A stretch of DNA of 64,000 nt, from positions 136,748,040-136,812,039 of the forward strand of contig CM038214.1 of the NCBI GenBank assembly GCA_021442155.1, in the 5' to 3' direction. This stretch comes from Cymbidium sinense (taxonomy: Eukaryota > Streptophyta > Magnoliopsida > Asparagales > Orchidaceae). Positions 1 to 12,779 of this stretch are shown piece after piece. A model generated the notes under the pieces. It searched no databases. It saw only the letters and a list, made by a program, of their open reading frames with translations, and was not told where the DNA came from. Position 1 is the first letter of the stretch. Each line of letters opens with the position of its first letter. The translations under genes and the position numbers were made by a program.

Positions 1-788
1 TATAAATTCAAATAACTAAATCCAAAACTCAATTCAATGTTCAAAAATCTTTCTTAAGTTCCTTTGATTCCATCTTATGCATTGAGCTCAAATCAAATCT
101 AAATCAATTAAAACTCAAGAAATTTTCTCACTCCCCATTTATATTCTTATTTATATTTACAAATATGAATGAAACATAAATTCAAATAACCAAAAATAAA
201 TCCAAAACTCAATTCCAAGTTCAAAAATCTTTCTTAAGTCCCTTTGATTCAAATCAACTTAAATTCAAGAAATGTTCTCATAACCCATTTATATTCTCAT
301 TTATGTTCACAAATATAAATTCAAATAACCAAAACTAAATTCAAAACTCAAATCCAAATTCAACCAAAATTCAGTCTTAGCCTTTCAAGTCAAATTCTTG
401 AACTTAGCCAATTCAAACTCAAATCAAGCCAAACCCTTGATTTTTCTTTATGATTCAATCAATCCTTCAATCATGAATCCAAATATAAATATAAACTTCA
501 ATCATCAAACCAAAACTAAATCCAAAAAATCAAACCCAAGTCAAACTCATGTTCACCCTTTTGAACTTGAAATACAAATGAATCAAACCATTTGACTCCA
601 AAAATCACATGTAAATATTTATATTTCACCATAAGTCCATATATGAGTTCAACCAAACTTGAATCAATGATCGTAATTGACACACTTAGGCTCACTTGAC
701 TGTCCCTAAAGTACTTATGAGCCAAATTCAATCCAAATTATTGAACCATCTAAGTTTCAATATTATGAGCAACAATCATCATGAGATG
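1..788 (+). repeat. Tat-family LTR fragment X, interrupted at its right end
   Basis: AT-rich DNA with short recurring phrases (caaattcaaat, aaatataaat) and no coding potential. Its order of phrases matches about 54500-55470 of the complete LTR of element C on the same strand, including the closing stretch with aggctcacttgac and caacaatcatcat. It is therefore an internal piece of the same LTR family, lacking its own start, which lies outside the window. It stops exactly where another LTR start (TGTTGAC) begins at 789, so I read it as the target of that insertion. Short ORFs at 398-595 and 516-731 have no family resemblance and are treated as chance. Confidence 0.7.
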
Positions 789-3005
789 ATTGTTGACTCA
801 CTTTTGGAGTGAGCTCTTAAACTCCCTCCTTAGACTAGGTCTCTTCTAGATACTAAGAACTCTAGTCATAGACACTTCGCTTAGGTGAACACTTAACCTC
901 AAGCCAAAGACTTAGAAGTGTTAATCATAAGATTAGTTATACCTTTAAGGAAATTACCTATCTCATAACCTAAAACCAACCTAGACACATTTTCTCAAAT
1001 CAAACCCATTCAATTCTCAAACCAAATCTCAAATTCAAATTCAAATTCCAAATCTAATTTCAAAATTTGACTCCAAATGATTGAAACCCAAAATCAAATT
1101 CAAATCCTAAGACCCTTCCTAAGCCTTATGAACCATATTCATAAGATTAGCCAAAACTCCCTTAGACCAAATCAAAACTCAATTGATCTATTTAGAAATC
1201 AATTATTCCTTCATTTATATTCACAAATATAAATGAAATCTGAATTCAAATGACCAAAACTATATCAAAATCAAATCCAAACTCAAAGCTCTTTAAGCCA
1301 ATTCTTTGGACTTAGCCAAAGTATATCCAAATCAAGTCAAAACCAATGGATTTTCTCTCAATCAATCATTCATTTGATCATTTATCCAAATATAAATAAA
1401 TCCAATAATCAAACCAAATTCAAGTCAACCCAAGTCAAGCCAACTTAGTCCTTTTGACTTAAAACTTTCAATTGAGCCAAAACCTATTGGACTCCAAATT
1501 GATTGGTGAATTTATATTTCAATCTCATATATAAGTTCAATAACTAGAATCAAACCAAAACTAAACTAATTGACCCACTTAGTCCACTTGACCCAAAGTG
1601 ACCTAAAGGACCATTTGATAACTTCAATCCAACCAAAATTGATTGAACCATGCTCACCAAGACCTTCTACCATGATTATTGATCACCCGAGGATGATCAA
1701 TTGCAATCAATTGGGCCAAACTAAGCCTAATTGTCCATTTGATCTAAATTGACCCAAATTGGTCTAAAGGACTAAATCGGGTCAAATCATGATCTAACCC
1801 AAATTGATTACAACCAATGGATCAAGTTTATTCCAATTTGATTATTGAAATTGACCAAAGCCATAATTAAACTCAATTTGATCAATTGAGCCCAATTGGT
1901 CAACTTGACCCAACCTAGCCCAAATTCGCCTAAAGGGTCACTTTGGCTTAAATCCAAATTAAATCCAAATTAGTTCAAACCAAAGACTACATTCATCTCC
2001 AATTAGCCAATTGAACATGAATCAATCTATAACCCAATTTAATTATCACTTGGTCGTCAATTTGACCCAACATGACCCATATGACCCAAATGGACCAAAT
2101 CCCTTGAAACCAAGCCAAGACCCATTGGGATCAAACACCCAAAATCATTTGAGATCAGCCCAAAATAAACCCAACCTATTTAAACCCTCATGGATCTTCC
2201 CCACATGATTCCACCCAACCTCATTTAATTCTCCCAATCACATTTACTCTCCATATTTGTATTGAATAGAGCTGATCATATGACAAAGAAGAATTTAGAG
2301 TAAAAATCCAATATCCTCAATCAATCTATCATCCATCTCAACCACCCCAAGCAAGATGACAATGGAGCCAAAAATCAAAAAAATATTAGATTTTTTGGCC
2401 ATAAAAAGGAGGGGAGATGAGAGTTACTTTGCCCCACCATTAAGCCCCAAAAGCTCCTCAAAGCAAAAAGGAACCCATCCCCAAACTCTTTGAGCCATTT
2501 TTGAGCTAAAAATACAAATAATTGCTCTTCGGGCTAGGCGACGGTAGACATCGGAGAAGGCGATCGAAGGGAGGCAAGGGTTAAAGATCACTCCAAAGCT
2601 TTCTTAAATACTTAGGAGATCACTCGGATCTTCACCGTCACCGAAAATCATCCTCGGCGAAGTAAATTTTGCCAAACCGTAGCCAACTTTAGGATTTTGT
2701 GCATTTTGTGTTAATTTTCTTGCGATTTTAGGAATTTTCCCTAGATAATTTCACATTTTTTTAAATCATCCCAATTTAAAGAAATAGAATTTTTTTAGTG
2801 CGAATCGATGCGAAAACGGGTCTATTTGGACAAGTTTTGGCTTAGAAACCTTCATTTTTCCTTAAAAAAGCCTCAAAATAATGCTCATCACATGAAGCTA
2901 AAACGCCATCCAATTCCATTGGATTGACAGCACCGTGGATCGCTGATCCGGCCTTCAACTTGCATGCATTTGGATCATCCGATAGGTTTAGGATCGACAA
3001 TCAAG
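789..3005 (+). repeat. Tat-family LTR fragment Y, 5' 2.2 kb with LTR start
   Basis: Begins TGTTGACTCACTTTTGGAG, matching the 5' end of the complete LTR of element A (reverse strand, 32497 leftwards) and, more loosely, the start of element C's LTR at 54066. It then follows the reverse complement of about 30270-32497 step by step: AT-rich leader, a TTGACC-rich zone (about 1560-2170), a stretch ending in ccaccccaagcaagatgac, and a GC-rich block (about 2520-2690 and 2930-3000). It ends abruptly near 3005, where the sequence changes to the 3' UTR of element B in the opposite orientation. The remaining ~5 kb of this LTR is absent. ORFs at 1570-1752 and 2011-2208 are low-complexity and not considered genes. 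Confidence 0.75.
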
Positions 3006-4745
3006 AATGGCCTTCGACGTATCTAAGAGTGAATGTCATTGGAGGACTTAAATCAGCTTAAAGATAGTCAAGATTAATTTCAATTTTAGTTTATTTTGAT
3101 GGATTCTATTGGTTTGCAATGGATCAACTGAGAAGGATCTTCTATCAGCCTAGACCTATCTCAATTTATCAAGGAGTAGCTTCCTACCATGGGAAAACTA
3201 TTCGACCAAAGGAGTGCCTTCAGTTTGTAATGACTAAGTGAGGGGAAGAAAGCTTGGGGACTCACATCTTCCATTAAAAAAGGCCACTAGGGTGATTGGT
3301 TGCTTTATAAACAAATCAAACCCGACTTATGCTACAGGAGTACCAACCTGTGGATTTATCTCCTGTGAGCAATTCTATGAGAGTTCTTTGATCCGCCTTA
3401 AATATGGATCGCTTGGAGAAAAAGGGCCCTTTGGGGTCTTGAATTCTTAATCCATAAGCGAATTAATTTTATTTGTTTGTTTAATTTGGTTAGTTCATTT
3501 TACCATGGGCCTTTTAGTTTGTGAGGGATTAAACTGAGAAGTAGCTTATATTAGCCTAGTCCTATCTTAGATTTACTGAACCAAGGGAGAATCTACACAT
3601 CCGCTAAATAAATTCTCCAACCACAGGGGTGGCTACTAGGAAAAGGGAACTGTCCAATCCAAAAGTAACCTGGGTAGTGTCTAAATGGAGTCTCAAAGGA
3701 CTTAATCCAAATAGAATGCCCACAGGGGATAAGGCTGCTAAGGGCTTAATTCAACACCCTAGAGAAGATGACATGACTAGTCATATATCTAATAGGTATT
3801 CGATGTCCAACTCAAGGAAAAAGCATGGGGACTCATTCTGCCAAGAGTGGTACTACCGTGAGACGATAGTGAACATCAACCAACCCGACATCGGTGCAAT
3901 TAACCTAGAAAGAAAGCTCGGGACTTACATTCTCCCATAAGTGGAGATGATGGGTCTCCTCTTCGACAGTGAAATCACCTAGGGCGACTACTTAGTAAAT
4001 GCCACTGGGAGACTTAGATGAACTCATAAGTAGTTAAGAATGAAGGAGCCTCTGGGGGACTTATCATAAATCTCAAATATACTCGACCTAGTTAGAACAT
4101 GATGGCTAGTTCAAGAAGAAAACACAGGGACTCACATCATCTTAAGCAAAGTCAATCATGAGGTATACCGGTCAAGTGAAGACTACTATACTAACAAGGC
4201 ACTCTATGTGGGTTAGGAAGAAAGCATGGGGACTCATATTCTAAACAAATGACCATGGGTGACATACTCTGATAATATAGCACCAGGCCTAATGAGTGAG
4301 TGCCACAGGGGGCTTGCTCCCACATTAAAGTAGCTCAAGATAAAAGATTTGTGTTTATTGTTATGCATGTGTTAAAAGGAATAGGGTGCCTCTAGGGGAC
4401 TCTTTCACCTACCTTAAACACACTAGGGGATTTAATGAAATGGTGCCATGGATGGCAAACAAGATTCCCTGATGTCTGGGTTCTCTCACACATATCAATG
4501 CTAATCAAAATAGATGCCTCTGCTCTTACACCTATTCTAATAGTGGGGATATTGTGTCAGGTTGTGAAAGAGGGATAGGATGCCACTGGGGGACTCTTAC
4601 ACCTACCTAAACATGTCATGGCAGATTTGTAAGATAAGCAAACAATGCTTCAGAAAGAAGAGAAGATATGATTTTGTTCTTTTTATTAATGATTATTTTC
4701 AAACATGATTTGTTTGATGGGTAATAATTCTTTATATATAGCCCA
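3006..4745 (-). repeat. 3' UTR of element B with repeated units
   Basis: Non-coding region downstream of B's integrase, matching the reverse complement of about 51900-53500 (element C) and 62250-63990 (element D). It holds recurring units: in sense, a GATGTGAGTCCCC phrase followed by CTTTCTTCC appears near 3240-3272, 3815-3840, 3905-3930, 4110-4140 and 4205-4230, and a second phrase, gtgtaagagaacccaagaggcatcc, recurs near 4390-4590. The ORFs at 3238-3450 and 3629-3940 lie inside these repeats, on the antisense strand and in different frames, so they are not called genes. The B 3' LTR expected to the left is replaced by LTR fragment Y in opposite orientation. Confidence 0.7.
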
Positions 4746-4749
4746 TTAA

Positions 4750-5800
4750 TTAGAAGCATTGTGTGTTCCCCTTTACAATCAATAAGCTGATAAGATCCTC
4801 TTTGGTAGGATCTATGACATGGGGCCTTACCAAGTGTTCAATTTGTCTCCCATCTTGAAACAATTGTTTAGGACTAAGACAAGTTCTACTCAAAAAAGAC
4901 TTGTGAGACATTTTGTTGTGAGCTTGAATTATTTTGGCTTTGAAAAAAGTTTTTGCATGTTCATAGAACTCTCCTCCAAACCTTGAGCTTTCTAAGAACT
5001 GATTTGTTGAAGTGATCTTGTTACCCAATGCTATTTAGTGAAGAGTTGAACTTAAAGGATGAATGACTTCAGACCCATACACTAAGAAAAATGGGGTTGG
5101 AGTTTGGTATGTAAAAGAGTCACAAGGCTTCAACTTACTACTTGTTCCAATAGATTTTTTTTGTCATCAAGAGTATTTAAGATTGATGAGTTTTTGGAAT
5201 GCTTCTACTAAGCCATTTGCTCTAGTAGTAGATTATGGAGTATTCCAATCTATACTATTATGTCTAAAGCTATTGATCATTTTGAATGAAAGATATTATC
5301 AATATAATTCATCAAGGCACCCAAACCTATATATATGATATGGTTCTTAAAAAATTGAAGCACATACAAGTTGTGATTGTATGGCTTACTTAAAAGTAGT
5401 TGGTAGCTAAGAAATTGATGATGAAGAAGGAGGTAGATCAACTCAAAATTTTATCCAACAAAATGGCCATGAGGCCATGTAGAATGTTTGGTGGAGTGCC
5501 ACACTTCAAATGATTTATGAGTATCAAATGTGATCTTATGATTTTTGAAATTGATGCACTCACATAGATGAAAATATGATAATGCCATGTTGTTTTTAAA
5601 TGAACCACATTTGGTCAAAGGAATGGTATAAAAGTCAAAGTGTAAGAGAAAGTTTACGATGGGCTTATGACTTTTCTGAGGTAGTTTTCCTGTTCAAGTA
5701 ATCATGAAGGTTGCCTCAAATCAAATTTGTCCATTTTGAAATGATAACCTTCCCTTTAAGAGAAAGTCGATGAGTTGTAATCAAAATGATGTTTTATTTG
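4750..5800 (-). pseudogene. Element B integrase (degenerate)
   Basis: The C-terminal part survives as a 92-residue reading frame (4750-5028). Phrases such as KIIQAHNK, LLIVKGNT and QCF align with the integrase tail of element C (about 51600-51880). Upstream text in the same orientation is related to C's integrase by scattered phrases only; I could not follow the zinc-binding or D,D,E residues continuously, and the segment is several hundred bases shorter than in C. In a functional element this enzyme inserts the cDNA. Position between archaeal-type RNase H and 3' UTR agrees with Tat order. Many stops and indels make it a clear pseudogene. Confidence 0.6.
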
Positions 5801-5814
5801 ATTATTGAAATGGA

Positions 5815-6160
5815 CTTATCTTTTGACATGCCAATTCTGGCAAGTTTGTTAAGGAATCTAATATGTTTTGCTTGATTATGATAATTACTTCAGAATTTGG
5901 GCCAACAACTTCATGGTATACTCAAGTAATGATGAAGTTGGGTTTGAGAATAAAAGAATGTTGATGAAAGAATCAAAGATGTTGATGTGACAGAAATGGA
6001 TAACTACAATCAAATCATATGTTGTTCAAGTTGGAAAGATAAAGAGAATATCACATCATGGTTTGGAGTTAAGAATTATTCTATGTTTTTAGAATAGATC
6101 ATGGTGCTTTTTGAAAAGAGCACCATCAAAATACATCAATGTGTCAATTCAAGTTCATGA
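5815..6160 (-). pseudogene. Element B archaeal-type RNase H (degenerate)
   Basis: On the minus strand, 5815-5870 matches the end of C's second RNase H (LADALAKLAKEL-like text, about 50510-50565). 6130-6160 matches the start of the domain (a 'not-to-lose-frame' NRWEMYFDGA-equivalent region around 50150). The family role is removal of RNA in RNA:DNA hybrids; the extra copy is typical of the plant Tat lineage. The reading frame is not open and the catalytic acids cannot be verified here. Assigned mainly by colinearity with C and A. Confidence 0.5.
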
Positions 6161-6640
6161 CTTGTTCATCTGAGATATCATCACTGCGAGAATGTGTATG
6201 AGTCTGCAAGAAAACCGCTAGTATGTCCTTACCGCAAGGGTACAAATGTGATATCAAATTACGATAGAATCATGGACCAATGAGCCAAACATTCGAATAG
6301 CGTTAGCCATGTCATGAGATACTATAGTGGATTGATTCAAGAGATCAAGTTCACCTTATGAGAAAGCATGAAAAGTAGGATGAATGAAAGATCAAAGGAA
6401 ATATTTTAATAGGTGATATGAAAAGAATTAACGAAGGTAGTAGATGTGCTTCCTTCCTTCATTTGGATTTCCAACAAGGGAGAGAGTCATCCAATCTTAT
6501 GTGGATGAGTGAAAAGAGATGTATTTTTAAAGTACTTTTTATGTCTTGCATGTTGATTGTAATCCCACTTGAATTTAACATCTTGAGAATTTTGCATATC
6601 TCCTATTTGAGATAAAGAATCTTTACATTTCTTTGAAAGG
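6161..6640 (-). pseudogene. Element B Ty3-type RNase H (degenerate)
   Basis: The reverse strand follows the same order as 15960-16470 (element A) and 49600-50120 (element C). The shared phrase around 6255-6370 (catggaccaatgagcca ... agatcaagttcacctta) is the complement of C's region encoding HKVNLISQ and MILSQFDITF. The RNase H domain would digest genomic RNA during reverse transcription. No long open frame remains. It directly abuts the RT remnant that is cut at 6804. Confidence 0.55.
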
Positions 6641-6804
6641 ATGAGGAGTTAACCTAAATGTAGCATTTTAAGATAGCTTTAATCCTAAGGATCTATTTCT
6701 ATAAGGTCAAACAACAAACCCAAGAAATTTCCTTAAGCAATAATCACACTTGGATGTTTTGAGGATATATTACTAACCATTCAAAACTACTCAAGTTAAA
6801 AATA
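6641..6804 (-). pseudogene. Element B reverse transcriptase, C-terminal part (left of insertion)
   Basis: Minus-strand text at 6710-6800 corresponds to the RT thumb region that in C reads GKFLGFVV around 49470 and in A lies at about 16585-16700: gtcaaacaacaaaccc, aatttccttaag, aactactcaagtta. The homology stops at 6804 and resumes at 32498 with atggtcttcc, the very next bases in A (16694) and C (49371, reverse complement). This interrupted homology defines the nested insertion of element A. Confidence 0.8.
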
Positions 6805-9599
6805 TGTGGTGTTTATTTTTGAGATGTGGGTCACCACGTAGATCTTAAGGGGTACTTATTGAAGTGATCAGGTATGATATTAAGGAATGATGTACTATCT
6901 CAAAAGATGGAAATTATCACCCTATAATGGACCTAATCACCTAATAAGGACTCCTAAGGCATGATGGGTCTTCAATATACTGAGATCTTTCCCTACTTTA
7001 CATGGAAAAGTAAAGTAGGTTTATTTTAAGTCGTTGTTAAATTGGAGGCAAGCCCCATAGTTAATTACATCCTAAGGAATGAGAATTCTTAAGAATACTC
7101 GATTAAAGTAGATAATTAGGGTCTCCAAAGATTTCAAGGTTAAGACTATCAAAGGATATATTTTAGAAAATCAAATGGGATAGATCAAGGAGAATTATTT
7201 TGGAATCCAAAGGGAGAAAGTAGAAATGCTCATGATACTGGAAGCCTAGTGAGCATTCCAATCTATATAATTAGTCTTATATTTTGAAATTTGAAGAGAG
7301 TTAATTATTTGAGTTGACATTTTATTAGATTGCTGGCTTATAATTTCACAAACATAAGATTGTGGAAATACCTAAGAGGTGAGGATTTATTGTAGCAAGA
7401 AAATAAATACCTCGATCCTAAACGGCCTTGGCATCAAAGGCACTAATCTAAGGAGAAAATGGGTATATGGTTTACCTCCATAAGAGAGAGATAAACCACA
7501 CCGGACTTATTACACTTGAGTGGCATCACTAACTCTCCACGCTTTAAATCCATGTAGGCAAGTCTTATGCTTTGCAAGATGGCTAGTTGTTGTTTATTTA
7601 GAAATGAGACTAAGTCCTTAAACTCACTCCTAAGAGACTAGAGCATGAGTGGTATGAATTCATGACTTAATATAATGCAAATTTTATCAAATTTATTTGA
7701 TTCTTTTGACTCTTTTATGACACGCTATGGGATTTTGTATGCCTAAATGCATGAGAATTTGATTATGGGCCAAATCAAGAGAGAAAGGGGTGTTCTTCCA
7801 TCAAAGGCTCACAGTTAAGCCTTCATTCTCGCAAAGATGGAAGCCTTAACAAGAGTGAAATAATATGACATGCATGATATTATACATTCATTCATCCGCT
7901 AAGGGGTTGCTAAAAATTTTATTATCTTGATTTAATTCCTAGATTTTATGTGAGGTTATGAGTTATTTTAAAATTGTGGGTAAAAAATTAATTTTCCTAA
8001 GAGCCTATGCATCCAGCCACACATTCAAGCATCAATCATAAAGAAACTATGAAAAGCATGTTGTTCTAATGCGCAATCTAAACACAACATCAAACAATTT
8101 TATAGACTACAAAAGAATAAAAGGCAGGACGGTCGTACACCTAAAAGAGAAAAAAGATGGGTAGCCAAGCTCTACCCTTATACAACCCGATTACAAAAAT
8201 AATACATGCTATGGGGGTCTTCTTTTCTTCATTTCTTTCTTCTTTTGATTTGATTTCTCAAAGGCATCACAAAGCACCCTGTGGGACTAAGCCTTATGGC
8301 CACTCATCCTAATCTCATAATACTAATCCTAATAATGCAAAATTACATCAAAAATAGAAAAGTAAATCTAGCTACACCTGCAAAAAAATAAATGTTAGCT
8401 AAACACACCATACAACCCAAGCAATTATATGAATAATTTGGACTTAGCACCCACACATGGGTAACCAAGCCCACCTATCCTAACATGAGTTATGCTTAGG
8501 GGCTAAGCAACCTGCACATCAAACACATTTATATTTTTATTATACTTTAAGCACAACCCCTGTAAAAATATGATTAGCTAATAATACTAACATCCACCTA
8601 AACATACACCCTAACATCCAGTAAAATATTACATCACAAATAAAACACAACATCATACATACGCCCTAACTTAGCACTAGAAGTGGTGACTTAGTATTCT
8701 AATGTGTGTGCTTAAGTTTGTGTGGCAAGACTTTACTAGCTTCTTTAGTAAGTTTCAATTTGAGTTTGAATTTGTTTTAAATTTTACCTTGGGTGATTTC
8801 AATTTAAATGATTTAATGATTTATTTTTCATTTTTATTTCACTTTTATTTGGTTAAAATGATGTTTAGGTTTTCAAGAATGAAGAGTAGAATGAATTCCA
8901 TTTTGTTGATGGAACTCACCCTATTCTACATCCTAATTCCTAAAGAATCTAATTAAGGTCCTTAAGTATCTTAATTAGCATGAATTTGTGTAATTATTTG
9001 ATTTGATTTATTTGATTGATTTAGATTTAGAATTTAAATTTATTTTAAGTATTTGATTGATTGATTTTGATTTTGATGTTTTAATTTAATTGCATCTTAA
9101 TAATTCACATCAATATCTAATGAAGTTTAAGTTTGTTTAAGTTCATGTTTTGGTTGATTAATTTTAGATTAGATTTTAATTTAATTAAATCTTGATAATT
9201 CAATATCCTTTTAAATTAATATCTAATTCTTTTCTTTGATTATGGTTATGTGACTTAACTTTATGTTTATTTAATTTGATTGGTTCATTTATTTGTAGTT
9301 TGATCGATTAGATTAATTGAGATTTTATTTTGATTTTAATTGAGTTTGATTCTTTATAATTAGGATTTTATTTTTAATCTCATCTATTTATCATGTTTAT
9401 CAAAGTTTGGTTTGTATTTTGATTTCATACATTGGATAGTTGATTAGTTTATCTTATTTAAGTAGGTTGAATGAGATTTGATTTGATTACATATTAAATT
9501 GATGAGAGTCTTTCTTAATTTAATTTAATTTGATTTGATTAGCATTATTGGTCTATGAGTTTTCTTAGGTTCAGTGTGATTATGTGATTAGTTTAATTA

Positions 9600-10610
9600 A
9601 GAAGTATATTTATGTTAATTATAAATGTTTGTTTAGTTTTCAATTTGATTTCATATTTATTTTGACTAATGATGTAATTAATGAGTTTATAATTTAGGTT
9701 TTGATTAGTATTTAATTGTGTTTTATGTTTGATTAAGCTTAAGTTTAATATGATTAATTTAATTGATTGAATTAATTTATTTAATAGGTATGATTAAATT
9801 AATTAGTAGATTAATTAAGTGTTTGATTTGAATTAATTTTAATGTGATTTATAAAATTAATTTAGTTTATTAAGATGATGGATTAATTTATTAAGTTTGC
9901 ATTAATTAGATGTTTGATTAATTAAGTTTGATTAGGTAATTAAAATTTTAAATTATTAATTAATGGTTTATTTAATTGTGAGATTAATGACTTAAATGAT
10001 TTAGGTTTTGATTAGTATTTAATTACATCTTAATTATGTTTAGCTTAATTTAATATGATTAATTTGATTAACCACTATTGATTTTGAGGGGTGTGATTAT
10101 TAAATTTAGTAGGGGTTTGATTTCTTAATTTTTGAGTTAACTTTAATGTAAATTTAAATTAATTTTGATTAAGATGATGATTAATTTATTAATTAGATGT
10201 TTGATTAAGTTTGATTAAAATTAAAATTTTAAATTGTTAGATTAATTAGGGTTTGTTTACTTAGAGATTAATGACTTAATGATTTAGGTTTAATTTAGTT
10301 TGATTAGTGTTTAATTGCATCTTAATTATGTTTGATTAAGCTATTTAATATGATTAATTTGATTAACTTAATTGGTTTTACTTGAGTGTGGTTATTAAAT
10401 TTAATTGGGGTTTGATTTAAGCTTAATTTTAAGTTAGCTTTAATGTAACTTATTTAAATTAATTTGATTAATTAAGATGATGGATTAATTTATTAAGTTT
10501 GCATTATTAGATGTTTGATTAATTAAGTTTGATTAAGGTAATTAAATATTAAATTATTAGATTAATTGGGGTTTGTTTTAGAGATTAATGACTTAATTTC
10601 TCCATGGAAT
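9600..10610. repeat. LTR1 internal AT-rich tandem subrepeats, ~300 bp period
   Basis: A unit containing taagatgatggattaattta followed by tagatgtttgattaatt, a gattaatgacttaatgattt segment and a ttaatatgattaattt segment recurs with marker positions near 9871, 10169 and 10475. Spacing is roughly 298 and 306 bases. The same array is in LTR2 with spacing ~319. It carries no open reading frame and is extremely A+T rich. Confidence 0.7.
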
Positions 10611-11952
10611 GATTTGATTTAGTTAAGTGTTTTTTGCTTAAGTTTGATTTAATTGATCATTGTTATTACCATCATTATTATTAAGTGAATTAATTATTTA
10701 TTTCATTTCAATTAAGTTTGATTATTTATGATTAGAGTTTTATTGATTTGATTCACTTATTATGTTTTTTCATTAACATGTTTGATTTAGTTATTAGGTT
10801 GAAATATTTAATGATTGATTAATTATCTTATTCTAAATGGATGTGATGATTTAATGTTAATTAAGTTTACTTTAATTTTATTTGGTTTATTGATTATATC
10901 AAATGATTATGTTGAATTGGTTATTAATCAATTTGATCTTTAGTTTATTTAATGATTAATTATTTTTAGATTATTTATATTCATTAAGGAGTTTCATATG
11001 ATTAAATTCCATTCTTAGTGTAGGTTTAGTTATATTAGTTTGACCCATGTTAAAGTTTCCTAGATTTGTTTAACTTTAAGTTTGATTTAAGATTTAATCA
11101 TTTAATTGAGTTTTATTAACTTAAATAGGTTTAATAATTTTTAATTTAATTTTCTCTAAGAATGATATTTTTCTTATTTGAGGTTTGATTAATGATTGCT
11201 TAAGTGCTATTTCATTTTTGAATTTTGATTTGATATTTAAATTATTTTTAGATTATGTTTTAATTAACTCCTTAATTGATTAAACTCTACTCTTAACTAT
11301 TTGTTTGGGGTTTATTAAGATTCAAAAGATCACATTATTTTCTTAAGAGTCCTAGATATCAATTGAAGTGATTTAAGCCATTTTGAAGTTTTTTTGTAAA
11401 TTTCTAAATTTTTATTTGATTTATTTTGTTAAAATAAATAATTTGAACTTCAAAAGTTAATTTCTGCCAATCCAAAAGTTCTTTTCACTTGAAATTTTTA
11501 TGGTAGGTGTGTTTTAACTTTAGTTATAATCCCTGAAAAGTTCAACTTAATATGATATATTTTTTGGTTTAATTAATGAAATTTGATTTTCACTAAAACT
11601 CAAATTAAGCTCAAAATACTTAGTAAAATTTAGGGATTTTGGGTGTGTTGGATTCCTCTCGGAAAGGCTAATCCAATGAGCTCTTATTTGTAATTTTTGG
11701 TTAAGTATTTTATTTTTTTATGAATTTTTGAAGTTTTAGGAGATTTAAATTACTTTTTTTATAAAAGAAATATCATGTGTGGCGTCGGTCATTGGGTGAA
11801 GAGAATCCGCTGCTCGGAGCATCCGATCCGCGGTCAGATCTGATGATCGAGGCCAAGATCGCACAATCGGCTCCGATCTAAGCCGTGTCGTGAACCACAC
11901 AATAGGATGGTCATCGCGTCGGTGATTGAGGCGTGATCCACACACGATTTGA

Positions 11953-12006
11953 GCCGTCTGATCCCGCGAACCACTGGATCAGACGGCGGTTGTAGCCCGC
12001 CGAACA
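11953..12006. repeat. Paired inverted repeats in LTR1 GC-rich island
   Basis: GCCGTCTGATCC at 11953-11964 is perfectly complementary to GGATCAGACGGC at 11976-11987, with an 11-base loop. A second small inverted repeat follows at once, GGCGG and CCGCC with a 7-base loop. LTR2 has the same pair at 30286-30334 with partly changed stems. The surrounding block (11770-12010) is far richer in G+C than the rest of the LTR. Role unknown; a structured element in the LTR transcript or a protein binding site are both possible. Confidence 0.6.
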
Positions 12007-12779
12007 ATGAACAATATTTTCAGGCTTTTAATGGGAAAAATGAGGGTTTCTAAGCCAAAACTTATCCAAATGGACCCATTTTTGCGTCAATTCACATCAA
12101 AAAAATTCTATTAACTAATTGATATAATTTAAAGTAAAAATGCAGGATTATCTAGGGGAAATTCTTAAGATCGCAAGAAAATTAATACAAAATGCGAGAA
12201 ATCCTAAGGACGGCTAAAGTTTGGAGAAATTTTCAGGGATGATTTTGATGGATGAAGATCCGAACTCCAGGTATGTGAGAAAGCTTTAAATGAACTTTGA
12301 CTTACCTCTTTTCATCTTCTCCGATGTTTCTTGTCGCATATGGAAAAAAGAAAATATTTGTGTTTTTGAGCTTAAAAATGGCTCAAAGAGGTGGGGGATG
12401 GGTTCTTTTTTGCTTTGGGGAGCTTTTGAGGGTTGAATGGTGGTGGGAGAGATCTAAAGTTTCATTTTCCCCTCTTTATAATGGCAAAATCATCTTTTTT
12501 TTATAATTTTTTTGGCTTTAAATTGATTGTCATCTTGCTTGGGGTGGTTGTGATGGATGATAGATTGATTGGGGACTTTGGATTTTTATTCCAAAGTCCT
12601 CTCTTCTGCCTATGATCTCAATTGAATGCAAATGTTGGGGAGGAGTTAAGTGCATGTGATGGGAAAGAATTAAATGAGGTTGGGTGGAATCCTATGTAGG
12701 GGAGGATCCATGAGGGATTTAAATGGGTTGGGTTGGTTTTTGGCTGATCCCAAATGGGTTTGGGTTGGGTTTTTGAGTC

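Noticed and set aside
3629..3940. 103-residue ORF in + orientation
   Set aside because: Antisense to B's 3' UTR repeats; the corresponding C and D regions are not open in the same frame.
6800..6804. 5-bp target site duplication aaata for element A
   Set aside because: The right flank reads atggt after the LTR; the two do not match, so no duplication is claimed.
8702..8956. 84-residue Phe-rich ORF
   Set aside because: Located in LTR1; the matching stretch of LTR2 (26943-27200) has frame-changing indels and no shared protein.
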